Shown: piece by piece, positions 23,517 through 32,294 of the stretch
Numbering within the stretch: the stretch's first letter is position 1
How the letters are laid out: every line of letters starts with the position of its first letter
Source of the DNA: Paucibacter sediminis
GTDB taxonomy: Bacteria > Pseudomonadota > Gammaproteobacteria > Burkholderiales > Burkholderiaceae_C
Assembly (NCBI RefSeq): GCF_030254645.1
Contig: NZ_CP116346.1
Span: 2,545,973 to 2,609,972 of the forward strand
Direction of reading: 5' to 3'
Length of the DNA: 64,000 nucleotides
Program-made: the position numbers and the translations under genes
The notes under the pieces: generated by a model
Database searches by the model: none
What the model saw: the letters and a program-made list of their open reading frames with translations, nothing else
Told to the model about the DNA's origin: nothing

Positions 23517-25150
23517 TAAACCTGCTCGGGCCGCATCTCGATGGCGCCGCAGGGGCATTCGGCCGCGCACATGCCGCAGCCCTTGCAGTAGTCGTAATTG
23601 AACTCGAAGCGCTGGCCGGGCCCCAGCTTGATGACGGCGTTGTCGGGGCAGACGCCGTAGCAGTTGTCGCACTCGAAGCAGTTGCCGCAGCTCAGGCAGC
23701 GGCGCGCCTCGAACAGCGCGTTCTCGGCGGTGAGCCCGCCCTGCACCTCGTCGAAGCTGCTGCTGCGGCGCGCCAGGTCCAGCTGCGGGCGCATGGTCTT
23801 GGGCGCGTCGCTGTAGTACCAGGGGTTGAGGCGCTCGAAGCTGGCGGGCTCATGCTTGGGCGGCCGGTTCAGCGCGTGGCCGCGCAGCCAGGCGTCGATG
23901 TTGCGGGCGGCCTTCTTGCCATGGCCCACCGCCACCGTGACATTGCGCTCGGCCGGCACCATGTCGCCGCCGGCGAAGATGCCGGCATGGCCGGTCATCA
24001 TGGTGGCCGGGTCCACCTGCACCACGCCGTCCTGCACGGCAAGACCTGGCACCCGGTCCAGCAGCGAGAGGTCCACGTCCTGCCCGAGCGCCAGCACCAG
24101 CGAGTCGGCCTCCAGCATCTCGAACTCGCCGGTGGGCTGGGGGCGGCCCTGCGCGTCCAGCGTCATCTTTTCGATCATCAGCGCGCCCTCGCTGGCGTGC
24201 TTGATGGTGGAGAGCCACTTCACCATCACGCCTTCCTCCAGCGCCTCCTCGACCTCGAGGTCGTGCGCGGGCATCTGCGCGCGCGTGCGGCGGTAGACGA
24301 TGATGGCCTCGGTGGCGCCCAGCCGCTTGGCGGTGCGTGCCACGTCGATGGCGGTGTTGCCGCCGCCATAGACCACCACGCGGCGGCCCAGCATGGGCCG
24401 CTCGGCGCCCTCCATCGAGCGCAGCAGCGCGACGGCGTCGAGGATGTGCGCGCCGTCCTTGGCGGGGATGAAGGCGCGCTTGGCGATATGCGCGCCCACC
24501 GCCAGGAAGGCGGCGTCGTAGCCACCGATGCGCATGGTCTCGGCCAGGTCGCTGACCTTGCAGTTGAGCTTGACCTGCACGCCCATCGCGACGATGCGCT
24601 GCAGCTCCGCCTCCAGCACCTCGCGCGGCAGGCGGTACTTGGGGATGCCGAAGCGCATCATGCCGCCCAGCATCGGGCCGGCCTCCAGCACGGTGACGCG
24701 GTGGCCCAGGCGGCGCAGCTGATAGGCCGCCGACATGCCCGAGGGCCCGGCGCCCACCACCAGCACATGCTTGCCCGACTCATCCGCCGGCGGCGCGAAC
24801 TGCCAGCCCTGCTTCAAGGCCTCGTCGCCGAGAAAGCGTTCCACCGAGTTGATGCCCACCGCCGCGTCGAGCTGGCCGCGGTTGCAGGCGCCCTCGCAGG
24901 AGTGATAGCAGACCCGACCCATGGTGGCGGGGAAGGGGTTGTCGCGCGTGAGATGGCGCCAGGCCGCCTCGTAGGCGCCGCTCTCGGCGTGGAACAGCCA
25001 GCCCTGGATGTCCTCGCCGGCCGGGCATTGCGCATTGCAGGGCGGCAGGCGATCCACATAGACCGGGCGCTCGGTGCGCCAGGAGCCGGTCTTGTTGGCC
25101 AGCGAGGAGCCGGGGTCCAGCGTGATCGCGAAAGGTCGTGCGTCCTTCAT
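23516..25150 (-). CDS. GltD-like NAD(P)H/FAD oxidoreductase fused to ferredoxin domain
   Basis: 544 residues. N-terminal cysteine cluster region CNAQCPAGEDIQGWL, FAD motif VVGAGPSGMSAAYQLRRLG, NADPH motif VYGGGNTAIDVARTAKRLGA, and a C-terminal double [4Fe-4S] ferredoxin (CLSCGNCFECDNCYGVCP; YCKGCGMCAAECPCGAIEM). Such proteins link NAD(P)H to ferredoxin-dependent 2-oxoacid oxidoreductases and supply the delta (ferredoxin) subunit. The start overlaps porB by 4 bp. The stop codon TAG is built from the TA duplication plus the first base of the MITE-like element. Confidence 0.88.
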   Translation of the reverse strand: MKDARPFAITLDPGSSLANKTGSWRTERPVYVDRLPPCNAQCPAGEDIQGWLFHAESGAYEAAWRHLTRDNPFPATMGRVCYHSCEGACNRGQLDAAVGINSVERFLGDEALKQGWQFAPPADESGKHVLVVGAGPSGMSAAYQLRRLGHRVTVLEAGPMLGGMMRFGIPKYRLPREVLEAELQRIVAMGVQVKLNCKVSDLAETMRIGGYDAAFLAVGAHIAKRAFIPAKDGAHILDAVALLRSMEGAERPMLGRRVVVYGGGNTAIDVARTAKRLGATEAIIVYRRTRAQMPAHDLEVEEALEEGVMVKWLSTIKHASEGALMIEKMTLDAQGRPQPTGEFEMLEADSLVLALGQDVDLSLLDRVPGLAVQDGVVQVDPATMMTGHAGIFAGGDMVPAERNVTVAVGHGKKAARNIDAWLRGHALNRPPKHEPASFERLNPWYYSDAPKTMRPQLDLARRSSSFDEVQGGLTAENALFEARRCLSCGNCFECDNCYGVCPDNAVIKLGPGQRFEFNYDYCKGCGMCAAECPCGAIEMRPEQV

Positions 25151-26178
25151 ACCGTCACCTCTTCGTCCAGCAGCTTGAAGCGGCGGATGTTCTTGTCGGC
25201 ATCGGCCTGGATGCGCGCCAGCATCTCGGGGTGACCGGGTTGGCCGGGCTGGGCGAACAGATGGGCAAAGCGCTTCTGCGGCTTCAGGTATTCGGCCACC
25301 GGCACGCGGTGGCGGATCTTGGTGACGCTGGTGATCTCGCCATGCTCGGCCTCGAAGACCGGGAAGATGCCGGTCTCGCGCGCCAGCCTGGCGAGCCTGA
25401 TGGTGTCGTGGCTGGCGGCGCCCCAACCCAGCGGGCAGGGCACCAGGATGTGCAGGTAGCGCGCGCCGCGCAAGCTCATGGCGCGCTCGACCTTGGCCTC
25501 CAGGTCGCGCAGATCGGCCACGGTGGCGGTGGCCACGTAGGGGATCTCGTGCGCCATCGCGATCAGCGGCAGGTTCTTGCCCTGGCCGAAGGACGCGCCG
25601 GGCTGCACGCCCACGGCCATGGTAGTGGCGGTGCGCGCGGCCGGCGGCGTGGCCGAGCTGCGCTGCACGCCGGTGTTCATATAGGCCTCGTTGTCGTAGC
25701 AGATGTAGAGCACATCGTCATTGCGCTCGAACATGCCCGACAGGCAGCCGAAGCCGATGTCGGTGGTGCCGCCATCGCCGCCCTGGGCGATCACGCGCGT
25801 GGCGCTTTCGCTCATGCCGGCCTTCAGGGCCTTGACCTTGAGCGCCGCGGCGATGCCGGTGCCCACCGCTGCGGCATTGCCGAACAGCGAATGGATCCAG
25901 GGCAGCTGCCAGGAACTCTCGGGGTAGGGCGTGGAGAACACCTCCAGGCAGCCGGTGGCGTTGGCGGCGATCAGCTGGCCGCGGGTGGCGCGCATCGCGG
26001 CGTCCACAGCATAGCGCGCGCCCAGCGCCTCGCCGCAGCCCTGGCAGGCGCGGTGGCCCGAGTTGATCGAGTTGCTGCGCTCGCTGGACGACTGCACGCT
26101 GCGCTGCTCGGGCGCCAGCAGGCGGTTGCCCACCGTGAAGGTGCCGGTCTGGTAGAACTTGATCTGGGGAGCATTCAT
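25147..26178 (-). CDS. porB: 2-oxoacid:ferredoxin oxidoreductase beta subunit (TPP-binding)
   Basis: 343 residues. [4Fe-4S] ligands start at C45 and C48 (RACQGCGEA), with further Cys at C77 and C255 regions; the thiamine diphosphate/Mg site is GDGGTTDIGFG (134 onward) with YDNEAYMNTGVQRS. This is the PorB/VorB type, long with a C-terminal extension. Oxidatively decarboxylates pyruvate or another 2-oxoacid to acyl-CoA, reducing ferredoxin. Follows porA with no gap and overlaps the next gene by 4 bp (ATGA). Confidence 0.9.
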   Translation of the reverse strand: MNAPQIKFYQTGTFTVGNRLLAPEQRSVQSSSERSNSINSGHRACQGCGEALGARYAVDAAMRATRGQLIAANATGCLEVFSTPYPESSWQLPWIHSLFGNAAAVGTGIAAALKVKALKAGMSESATRVIAQGGDGGTTDIGFGCLSGMFERNDDVLYICYDNEAYMNTGVQRSSATPPAARTATTMAVGVQPGASFGQGKNLPLIAMAHEIPYVATATVADLRDLEAKVERAMSLRGARYLHILVPCPLGWGAASHDTIRLARLARETGIFPVFEAEHGEITSVTKIRHRVPVAEYLKPQKRFAHLFAQPGQPGHPEMLARIQADADKNIRRFKLLDEEVTV

Positions 26179-27435
26179 TCAGGCCACCTTTGAAGCAACC
26201 GTGCCCACATCGCGCAGCAGGTTCTCGGCAATCGGGCCGCTGCGCCGCATCTGCGCCTCGCGCTGCAGCTGGCGCTGCACGATGCGCTCGTCGAGGTCCA
26301 GGAAGCTCAGCGGCGGCAGCGCATCGGCCACCGCCTGCAGCAGCATGCGCTGCAGCGAGGCCTGGGTGATGGCGCGCCCGCCCAGGCCGGCCACCACGGT
26401 ATAACCATGCAGCTGCAGGCCCGACAGCGCCAGCCGCACGTCGGTGGAGACCACCCCGCCCAGGCCCACCGAGAAGCTCTTCTCCAGCACCACCACGCGC
26501 CGCGCGCCCTGCAGCGCGGCGCGCACCGCGGCGAGCGGGAAGGGGCGGAAGGAATGGATGCCCAGCACGCCGATCTTCAAGCCCTGCTGCTCGCGCAGGC
26601 CGTCCACCGTGTCCTTGAGCGTGCCCAGCACCGAGCCCAGCGCGACGACGATGGTCTCGGCGTCCTCGCAGCGGTAGCCGCGCACCAGCCCGCCCGAGGC
26701 ACGGCCGAAGCGCGCCGCATAGTCCTCGGCGATGCGCGGGATCACCTCCAGCGCCATCAGCTGCTTGGCATGCGCCAGATAGCGCACCTCCATGAAGGCC
26801 TCGGGCCCGACCATCGCGCCGATCGACACCGGCTCGGCCGGGTCCAGCAGCTGGCGCGGCTCGTAGGGCGGCAGGAAGTCGTCGACCTCGTGCTGCGCCG
26901 GGATGTCCACGCGCTCGTAGGCATGGGTGAGGATGAAGCCGTCCATGCACACCATCACCGGCATGGAGAGTTCCTCGGCCAGCTTGAAGGCCTGGATGTG
27001 CAGGTCCACCGCCTCCTGGTTGGTCTCGGCGAAGAGCTGGATCCAGCCGCAATCGCGCTGGCTCATCGAGTCGCTGTGATCGTTCCAGATATTGATGGGC
27101 GCACCGATGGCGCGGTTCGCCACCGTCATCACGATCGGCAGGCCCAGGCCCGAGGCGTTGTAGACCGCCTCGGCCATGAAGAGCAGGCCCTGGCTGGCGG
27201 TGGCGGTGTAGCTGCGCGCGCCGGCCGCCGAGGCGCCGATGGCCACGCTCATGGCCGCGAATTCACTCTCCACATTGATGAACTCGCAGGGCGTGAGCGT
27301 GCCATCCTTCACCAGCTCGCCGAGGCCCTCGACGATATGCGTCTGCGGCGAGATCGGGTAGGCGCAGATCACCTCGGGGCGGCACAGCGCCACCGCTTCG
27401 GCCACGGCGTGCGAGCCTTCACATTGCTTGAGCAT
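26179..27435 (-). CDS. porA: 2-oxoacid:ferredoxin oxidoreductase alpha subunit
   Basis: 418 residues from the ATG at 27435; a longer frame to 27768 is antisense-like shadow over porG. Pyrimidine-binding domain with AYPISPQTHIVEGLGELV near residue 24, NVESEFAAMSVAIGASAAGA, TATASQGLLFMAEAVYNASG and NIWNDHSDSMSQRDCGWIQL, all PorA features. The C-terminal transketolase-like domain has VVVLEKSFSVGLGG. Overlaps the end of porG by 17 bp. The pyruvate-type pattern is favoured over 2-oxoglutarate, but substrate is inferred. Confidence 0.9.
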   Translation of the reverse strand: MLKQCEGSHAVAEAVALCRPEVICAYPISPQTHIVEGLGELVKDGTLTPCEFINVESEFAAMSVAIGASAAGARSYTATASQGLLFMAEAVYNASGLGLPIVMTVANRAIGAPINIWNDHSDSMSQRDCGWIQLFAETNQEAVDLHIQAFKLAEELSMPVMVCMDGFILTHAYERVDIPAQHEVDDFLPPYEPRQLLDPAEPVSIGAMVGPEAFMEVRYLAHAKQLMALEVIPRIAEDYAARFGRASGGLVRGYRCEDAETIVVALGSVLGTLKDTVDGLREQQGLKIGVLGIHSFRPFPLAAVRAALQGARRVVVLEKSFSVGLGGVVSTDVRLALSGLQLHGYTVVAGLGGRAITQASLQRMLLQAVADALPPLSFLDLDERIVQRQLQREAQMRRSGPIAENLLRDVGTVASKVA

Positions 27436-28012
27436 GGTGGGCCAACTCCTGCATTTCCTGGCTGACGAACTCGAAGGCCTCGGCGGCTGCGGCGATGTTG
27501 GCGGCAGCCAGCTTGGCGCTGAACTTGGCCTGGATGGCATGCGACACCGCCGCCAGCGACACCAGGCCCGAGAGCGCCGCAAAGCCGCCCAGCAGCACCG
27601 CATTCGGCAGCGGCCGACCGAGATGCTTGAGCGCGATCTCGGTGGCCGGCACGGTGGTGAGGCGCTCGTGGCGGAAGCGCGCCGCCACCTCGGCCAGGCC
27701 CAGCTCGTCGAAGCTGCGCCGGCTGTTGATGAGCACATAGCCATCCGGCTTGAGCCCCTGGAACACATCCACCTGGTGCAGGAGCGTGGGGTCCTGCACG
27801 ATCAGCACATCGGGCGCCAGGATGGGCTCGCGCAGGCGGATTTCGCGCTCCGCGATGCGGCAGAAGGCCACCACCGGCGCGCCGGTGCGCTCCGAGCCGA
27901 AGCTGGGGAAGGCCTGGGCATGGCGGCCCTGCTCGAAAGCGGCGACCGACAGCAGCTCGGCCGCCGTCACCACGCCCTGGCCACCACGGCCGTGAATACG
28001 GATCTGCAACAT
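27419..28012 (-). CDS. porG: 2-oxoacid:ferredoxin oxidoreductase gamma subunit
   Basis: 197 residues from the ATG at 28012. The start MLQIRIHGRGGQGVVTAAEL is the signature of the gamma (catalytic) domain, followed by SFGSERTGAPVVAFCRI and LPNAVLLGGFAALSG. First gene of the operon porG-porA-porB-oxidoreductase on the minus strand; together they make a four-component archaeal-type enzyme with an unusually large electron-transfer subunit. A weak FNR-like site lies 70 bp upstream. Confidence 0.9.
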   Translation of the reverse strand: MLQIRIHGRGGQGVVTAAELLSVAAFEQGRHAQAFPSFGSERTGAPVVAFCRIAEREIRLREPILAPDVLIVQDPTLLHQVDVFQGLKPDGYVLINSRRSFDELGLAEVAARFRHERLTTVPATEIALKHLGRPLPNAVLLGGFAALSGLVSLAAVSHAIQAKFSAKLAAANIAAAAEAFEFVSQEMQELAHHAQAM

Positions 28013-28074
28013 CGGGGGCGCTCCCTCCCTTGAGTGGGTGCTGCCTATTCTTCGCCCGCGCAAGGCCCGGCGAC

Positions 28075-28088
28075 ATGACGAATATCAA
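28075..28088 (-). promoter_or_regulatory. Weak FNR-like box upstream of porG
   Basis: On the minus strand TTGAT-ATTC-GTCAT: the first half-site is perfect and the second keeps only TCA (3 of 5). The centre is 69.5 bp upstream of the porG ATG, close to the spacing of the stronger box before rquA. Suggestive of shared anaerobic control but not strong alone. Confidence 0.35.
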
Positions 28089-28185
28089 CCTCGGCCTTGC
28101 TCCGGCGCCGCATCCACCAGGTCGAGGATGCCGGGCCCGGCCGGGCTGGCTACGCTTCGAGGCCCCCCACTGCCCGCTCACTGCC

Positions 28186-30996
28186 ATGCCCTTGCTCCAG
28201 GTCGACCCCAAGCTGCTTGACGCCGCCAACGCCTTTCGCAAGAACCCCGCCGCCGGCCTGCCGCCGCTGCTGGCTGCCGCGGGCGCCCCGCACGACGTGC
28301 AGTTGCTGGTCACGCCGCTGGGTGAGCTGAAGAACGAGCAGCAGCCGGAGCTCAGCGCCAAGCTGCTCGACGCCGCCGGCAAGACTGCCACCACGCAGCT
28401 TGGCTGGGAATGGTCGGCGCAGGCCGATGCCTCCCTGAACCTCAGCATCGCCCCCATGCTGGACGCCGAGGAGAACCGGCAGCTGGGCATAGCACCGGCC
28501 GACGGCCATGTCGTGATGTCCTATGGCGCGGCGCTGAGCCTGTCGGCCGGGCTGAGCGGCCAGCAGAGCATCGGCGCATGGGGCCAGGCCAGCGCCAATC
28601 TCTCGGCCGGCACCGATGCCCGTCTCTGGTGGTATGTGCAGGCCGAGAACAGGGCCAGCGTGGTCGACGCGGCCGCAGACGCCGCGCGCTACTGGCTGCT
28701 GCCCAACGATCTGGAGGGCCTGCTCAGGCTCGCCCCCGATCCGATGTTCTGGGGCCTGCGCCTGGACCTGAAGGCCCAGCTGACGGCGGGCCTGAGCGTG
28801 GGGGCGAAGGCCGGCTGGACCGCCTGGACCTATGGCCTGGACGGCGCGCGCGCCGGCGTCGGGCTGAGCGTGGGCATGGATGCGCGCCTGCAGCTGCAGC
28901 ACCAGGGCGGCATGCGCCTGCATGTGCGGCCCGAGCAGCGCGGCGGCGCCTGGGGCCTGAAGCTGGAGCTGGAGACCCTGGACGCGCATGACGAGCGCTT
29001 CGGGGTGACGCTCAGCGCCGGCCTGGATCTGCGTGCGCTGGCCGCCAGCGCCGAGCGCGCGCTGCGCGCCGGCTGGCCCGCGCTCGATGCCGGCAGGCTG
29101 AGCGCGCTGACCCAGCCCGGCACGGCCCTGGGCGCACAACTGGGCGAGCTGCTGAGGGCGAAGATTGCCAATCCGGAGCTGGAGCAACTGGCATTGCTGC
29201 TGTTCGGCCAGCGCGCGCTGCCGGATGTCGAGCGCCAGCTGGTGGACCGCCTCACGGCGCCGCTGGTGGACGCGCTGGACAACGCCTCGCAGGAGCTGGC
29301 CAGCCAGTCGGCGGATGCCGCGCAGCTCGCCAGCGACTGGATGGAGCGCCTGCTGGGCAAGGCGGCTGGCGACACCCTGCTGGGCAAGCCGTCGGTCGCC
29401 AAGGCCGCGAATGCCGCGCTCAAGGCCGCCAGCAGCGCCCTGGCCGCCGAGCTCAAGAAGCTCGATGGCGAGATCCAGGCCGCGCAGGCCAAGGTCAAGG
29501 CGGGGGCCAGCGACGCGCTGGACACATTGCTGGCGCCGCTGGGTGCCTTCGGCGCGCGCCTCAATGAGGAGCTCGCCAAGCTCGATCAGAACCCGGTGTC
29601 CACGGCCATCGCCAAGGCGCTGCAGGCCTACAACGACGCACGCACCGGGCTGCTGGCGGCGCTCAGCGAGGCCAAGAAGGCCAGGCTGGGCATCACGCTG
29701 TCGGAGCAGGTGCAGCGCAGCCGCAATGCCAGCCTGGCCTTCGAGGGCTGGTTCGGCCCGAACGGCGACCGGGCGGCCGCGCAGCGCCTGTACCAAGCCT
29801 TGTGCAGCGGCCGCATCGGCCTGCTGGGCGAGCTGGTGGATGCTGCTAGCGCCGGGGGCTGCTTCGAGCTGGGTAGCGGCTGGTTGTCGGAGACCAGCAA
29901 GCTGGTCGACAGCGAGTCGGCCCTGCTGAGCCTGTTCGGGCGGGACTTCTCGAGCTCGCGCGTGAGCCTGATCGGCATGCGCTTCAAGGCCGACCTCTGG
30001 GGCCATCTGAGCGCCGCCGACGCCAATGTCGACATCGAGGCCGTCACCAAGAATCAGTGGCTGCAGCGCAGCGTCTCGCTGGGCGTGTATGTGAGCCTGG
30101 CGCAGCGCGACGGGCAGGCCGAGCTGAGCCTGTCGCTCAAGGGGGCTTACGCGGCGCGCGGCAAGGCCACCACCAAGGCCTTTGTGCAGCATGTGGTGGA
30201 CGACTACGCGGCGCTGCTGGGCGCGCGCACGCACCGCGATGTCGGCCTGCTGCTGAACCCGCCGGTGGCGCCGGAGAACGCCAAGGCCTATTGGCGCGAC
30301 CTCGTGCTGACCCTGCCTATGGCGCTGAATGCGCCAGCCTGGCGCCGCTTCGAGGCCCTCGACCCTGCCCAGGTGCAGGCCTGCTTCCTGGCGCATGGGC
30401 TGGATTGCCTGGACCAGTACTACGCGGGCATGGCGGGTTTCTCGCACACCTCGCCCAGCGAGGTCTTGAAGGAGCTGGCCGATGAGAACTTCAAGGGCGG
30501 CGGCTCGCAGCAGGCCCGCATGCTGGCCTACCTGGGCCTGTACCGGCCGGGCCATGTCTCGGCCCGCAACCCGGATCTCGACGCTGCGAACCGTGTCGGC
30601 ATCGCGGTGCAAAGCGGTACCTGGACGGATGGCAGCCGCCGCCTGTCAGTGTTCCATCGCTTCGCCGCCGTGCTGCGCTGCGCCCGCACCCTGCATGCCG
30701 CCGGGCCGAGGCTGCGCGCCATCCTGCTGGCCGAGCCCATGCAGGGGCCGCCGGCCGCGTTTCGCGCCGGCATCGAGCCGCTGCTGATGGAGATTCGCGA
30801 TGCGCTGGAAGCGGTGGCGGTGGCCAGCGAAACCATGAGCGGCATCGGCATCGGCACCTTCGACGAAGGCATGACCTGGGCCTTCAACACCTTCGTCCTC
30901 GCCATGGCCGATCTGATCGGGCAGCTGCCGCCGGGCTTTCTGCTGATGGCGGCCGGGCCGGGCGATGCGCAGCCGGTGCCGCTGCTGCTCAGCTAG
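28186..30996 (+). CDS. Large hypothetical protein, no family recognised
   Basis: 936 residues from the ATG at 28186 (MPLLQVDPKLLDAANAFRKN); no good ribosome-binding site is seen and a frame further upstream exists, so the start is tentative. No signal peptide or transmembrane segment. The N-terminal third alternates Gly/Ala/Ser-rich beta-like stretches (SYGAALSLSAGLSGQQSIGA; LTAGLSVGAKAGWTAWTYG); residues about 340-520 are Ala/Leu-rich helices with coiled-coil character (SSALAAELKKLDGEIQAAQA); the C-terminal third is mixed. Codon use matches the host. Divergent from the por operon. I cannot assign a function. Confidence 0.75.
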   Translation: MPLLQVDPKLLDAANAFRKNPAAGLPPLLAAAGAPHDVQLLVTPLGELKNEQQPELSAKLLDAAGKTATTQLGWEWSAQADASLNLSIAPMLDAEENRQLGIAPADGHVVMSYGAALSLSAGLSGQQSIGAWGQASANLSAGTDARLWWYVQAENRASVVDAAADAARYWLLPNDLEGLLRLAPDPMFWGLRLDLKAQLTAGLSVGAKAGWTAWTYGLDGARAGVGLSVGMDARLQLQHQGGMRLHVRPEQRGGAWGLKLELETLDAHDERFGVTLSAGLDLRALAASAERALRAGWPALDAGRLSALTQPGTALGAQLGELLRAKIANPELEQLALLLFGQRALPDVERQLVDRLTAPLVDALDNASQELASQSADAAQLASDWMERLLGKAAGDTLLGKPSVAKAANAALKAASSALAAELKKLDGEIQAAQAKVKAGASDALDTLLAPLGAFGARLNEELAKLDQNPVSTAIAKALQAYNDARTGLLAALSEAKKARLGITLSEQVQRSRNASLAFEGWFGPNGDRAAAQRLYQALCSGRIGLLGELVDAASAGGCFELGSGWLSETSKLVDSESALLSLFGRDFSSSRVSLIGMRFKADLWGHLSAADANVDIEAVTKNQWLQRSVSLGVYVSLAQRDGQAELSLSLKGAYAARGKATTKAFVQHVVDDYAALLGARTHRDVGLLLNPPVAPENAKAYWRDLVLTLPMALNAPAWRRFEALDPAQVQACFLAHGLDCLDQYYAGMAGFSHTSPSEVLKELADENFKGGGSQQARMLAYLGLYRPGHVSARNPDLDAANRVGIAVQSGTWTDGSRRLSVFHRFAAVLRCARTLHAAGPRLRAILLAEPMQGPPAAFRAGIEPLLMEIRDALEAVAVASETMSGIGIGTFDEGMTWAFNTFVLAMADLIGQLPPGFLLMAAGPGDAQPVPLLLS

Positions 30997-31035
30997 GGCC
31001 TGAGCGGCAGCGGGCGTGGTCCGCGCGCGGCGCGA

Positions 31036-32088
31036 CTACTTGCGGAACACCAGGTAGAGCGGGTCTTCCGAGGTGGCGTGCCGCACCTGGGCGTTGTCGA
31101 AGGCGGAGAAGCCGAAGCCGTAGCGCGCGCCGAGGTCGGCAAACTGCACGTCGTACTTGCTGCCCGTGACCAGCTTGCGTGCCACCACCGAGGTGTACAT
31201 GCCGTTCTTCCAGCTCACCGCGACGCGGATGTCGGCACGGTCGCCCTGCAGCGGGTTGATGATGTAGGAGGCCACCTCGTCGCCGGGCTTGAACTTGCTG
31301 TCGTCGAAGGCCACCTCTTCGCCGCGCTTGATGAAGTAGCTGCCGCCGGCATTGCCCGCCTTGGCCTCGCGGCTCATGAACTGCGGCTTGCCATCCACCA
31401 GGGGCACGGCGTTGTACTCGCCGGTGGCCGTGCCCGGATCGCTCTTGCGGCCGGCGTTCGGGCTGGCCTTGGCGTCGTAGCGGGTGTGGTCCACGTACTG
31501 GTCGTCCACATAGCCGAAGGGGGCGGTGCGCGAGCCCTTCATATGCCACATATCGGCCAGCTCGCCCTCCTTGGACGTGTACTTGTTGCCATAGGGCTTG
31601 CCCTGGTCCAGATGGCATAGCGCGGCGCAACCCTGCTTGTCGAAGCCGGGGATGGAGTTGCCGATCGGCCAGATCATGGCCCACTTGTCTTCGTAATAGA
31701 TGTTGTCGTCGCCGCCTTTGTCAGCCGGGTCCTTGAGCTTCTTCCAGCTGCCGTCGGCCTGCTTCTGGTAGGGGCCACGGCGCAGCGAGTGGGTGGGGTC
31801 GGCGTACTGGATCAGGAAGTAGACCGAGTCGCCGGCGTAGACCGCCTTCAGCGTCGCCTGGGTGTCGCCCTTGCCGCCGAAATTGGCGCCATCGGTCAGC
31901 GCCACGCTGAGCGGCCTGGCCTGCGCCCAGGCGGGGTCGGCGGCGCCGGCCTGCAGATTGGGCGCGGCCTTGGCCTGCAGGGCCACCAGGGTGTTAGGTG
32001 GCATGGCTTCTTCGCGTGCCGATTGGCAGCCAGCCAGACTCAGCGCCAGGCCGGCGAGTGCAATGGCATGAAGGACGTTCTTCGACAT
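31036..32088 (-). CDS. Lipoprotein with ethylbenzene-dehydrogenase-like heme-binding domain and CXXCH motif
   Basis: 350 residues from the ATG at 32088 with a GGAGAT Shine-Dalgarno sequence. Lipobox LALSLAGC, so anchored after export. The body resembles the heme-binding domain of ethylbenzene dehydrogenase gamma subunits (VYAGDSVYFLIQYADPT; YEDKWAMIWPIG; DVQFADLGARYGFGFSAFDN). It also has CAALCH, a c-type heme attachment motif, followed by DMWHMKGSRTAP, a typical Met/His ligand region. Probably a periplasmic electron carrier of a dehydrogenase or respiratory branch; partner genes are not adjacent. Confidence 0.8.
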   Translation of the reverse strand: MSKNVLHAIALAGLALSLAGCQSAREEAMPPNTLVALQAKAAPNLQAGAADPAWAQARPLSVALTDGANFGGKGDTQATLKAVYAGDSVYFLIQYADPTHSLRRGPYQKQADGSWKKLKDPADKGGDDNIYYEDKWAMIWPIGNSIPGFDKQGCAALCHLDQGKPYGNKYTSKEGELADMWHMKGSRTAPFGYVDDQYVDHTRYDAKASPNAGRKSDPGTATGEYNAVPLVDGKPQFMSREAKAGNAGGSYFIKRGEEVAFDDSKFKPGDEVASYIINPLQGDRADIRVAVSWKNGMYTSVVARKLVTGSKYDVQFADLGARYGFGFSAFDNAQVRHATSEDPLYLVFRK

Positions 32089-32294
32089 GGAGATCTCCCG
32101 ATCAGGATTGAACCCCGTGGTTGACTGCATCGTCGCCTGAACCCAAGCGGCACCCCAAGGGGATTGCTTGCAGTGTCGATCTGCCGGGGCGGGAGGGGCT
32201 TGCGCCATGTCAAGGCGGGCCGCGCGCACGTGGCCGGGCCCGCTTGTCTATAGTCGCAGCTACGCGCCCGCTCCGGGCGCCCGCAAAAATCTTC

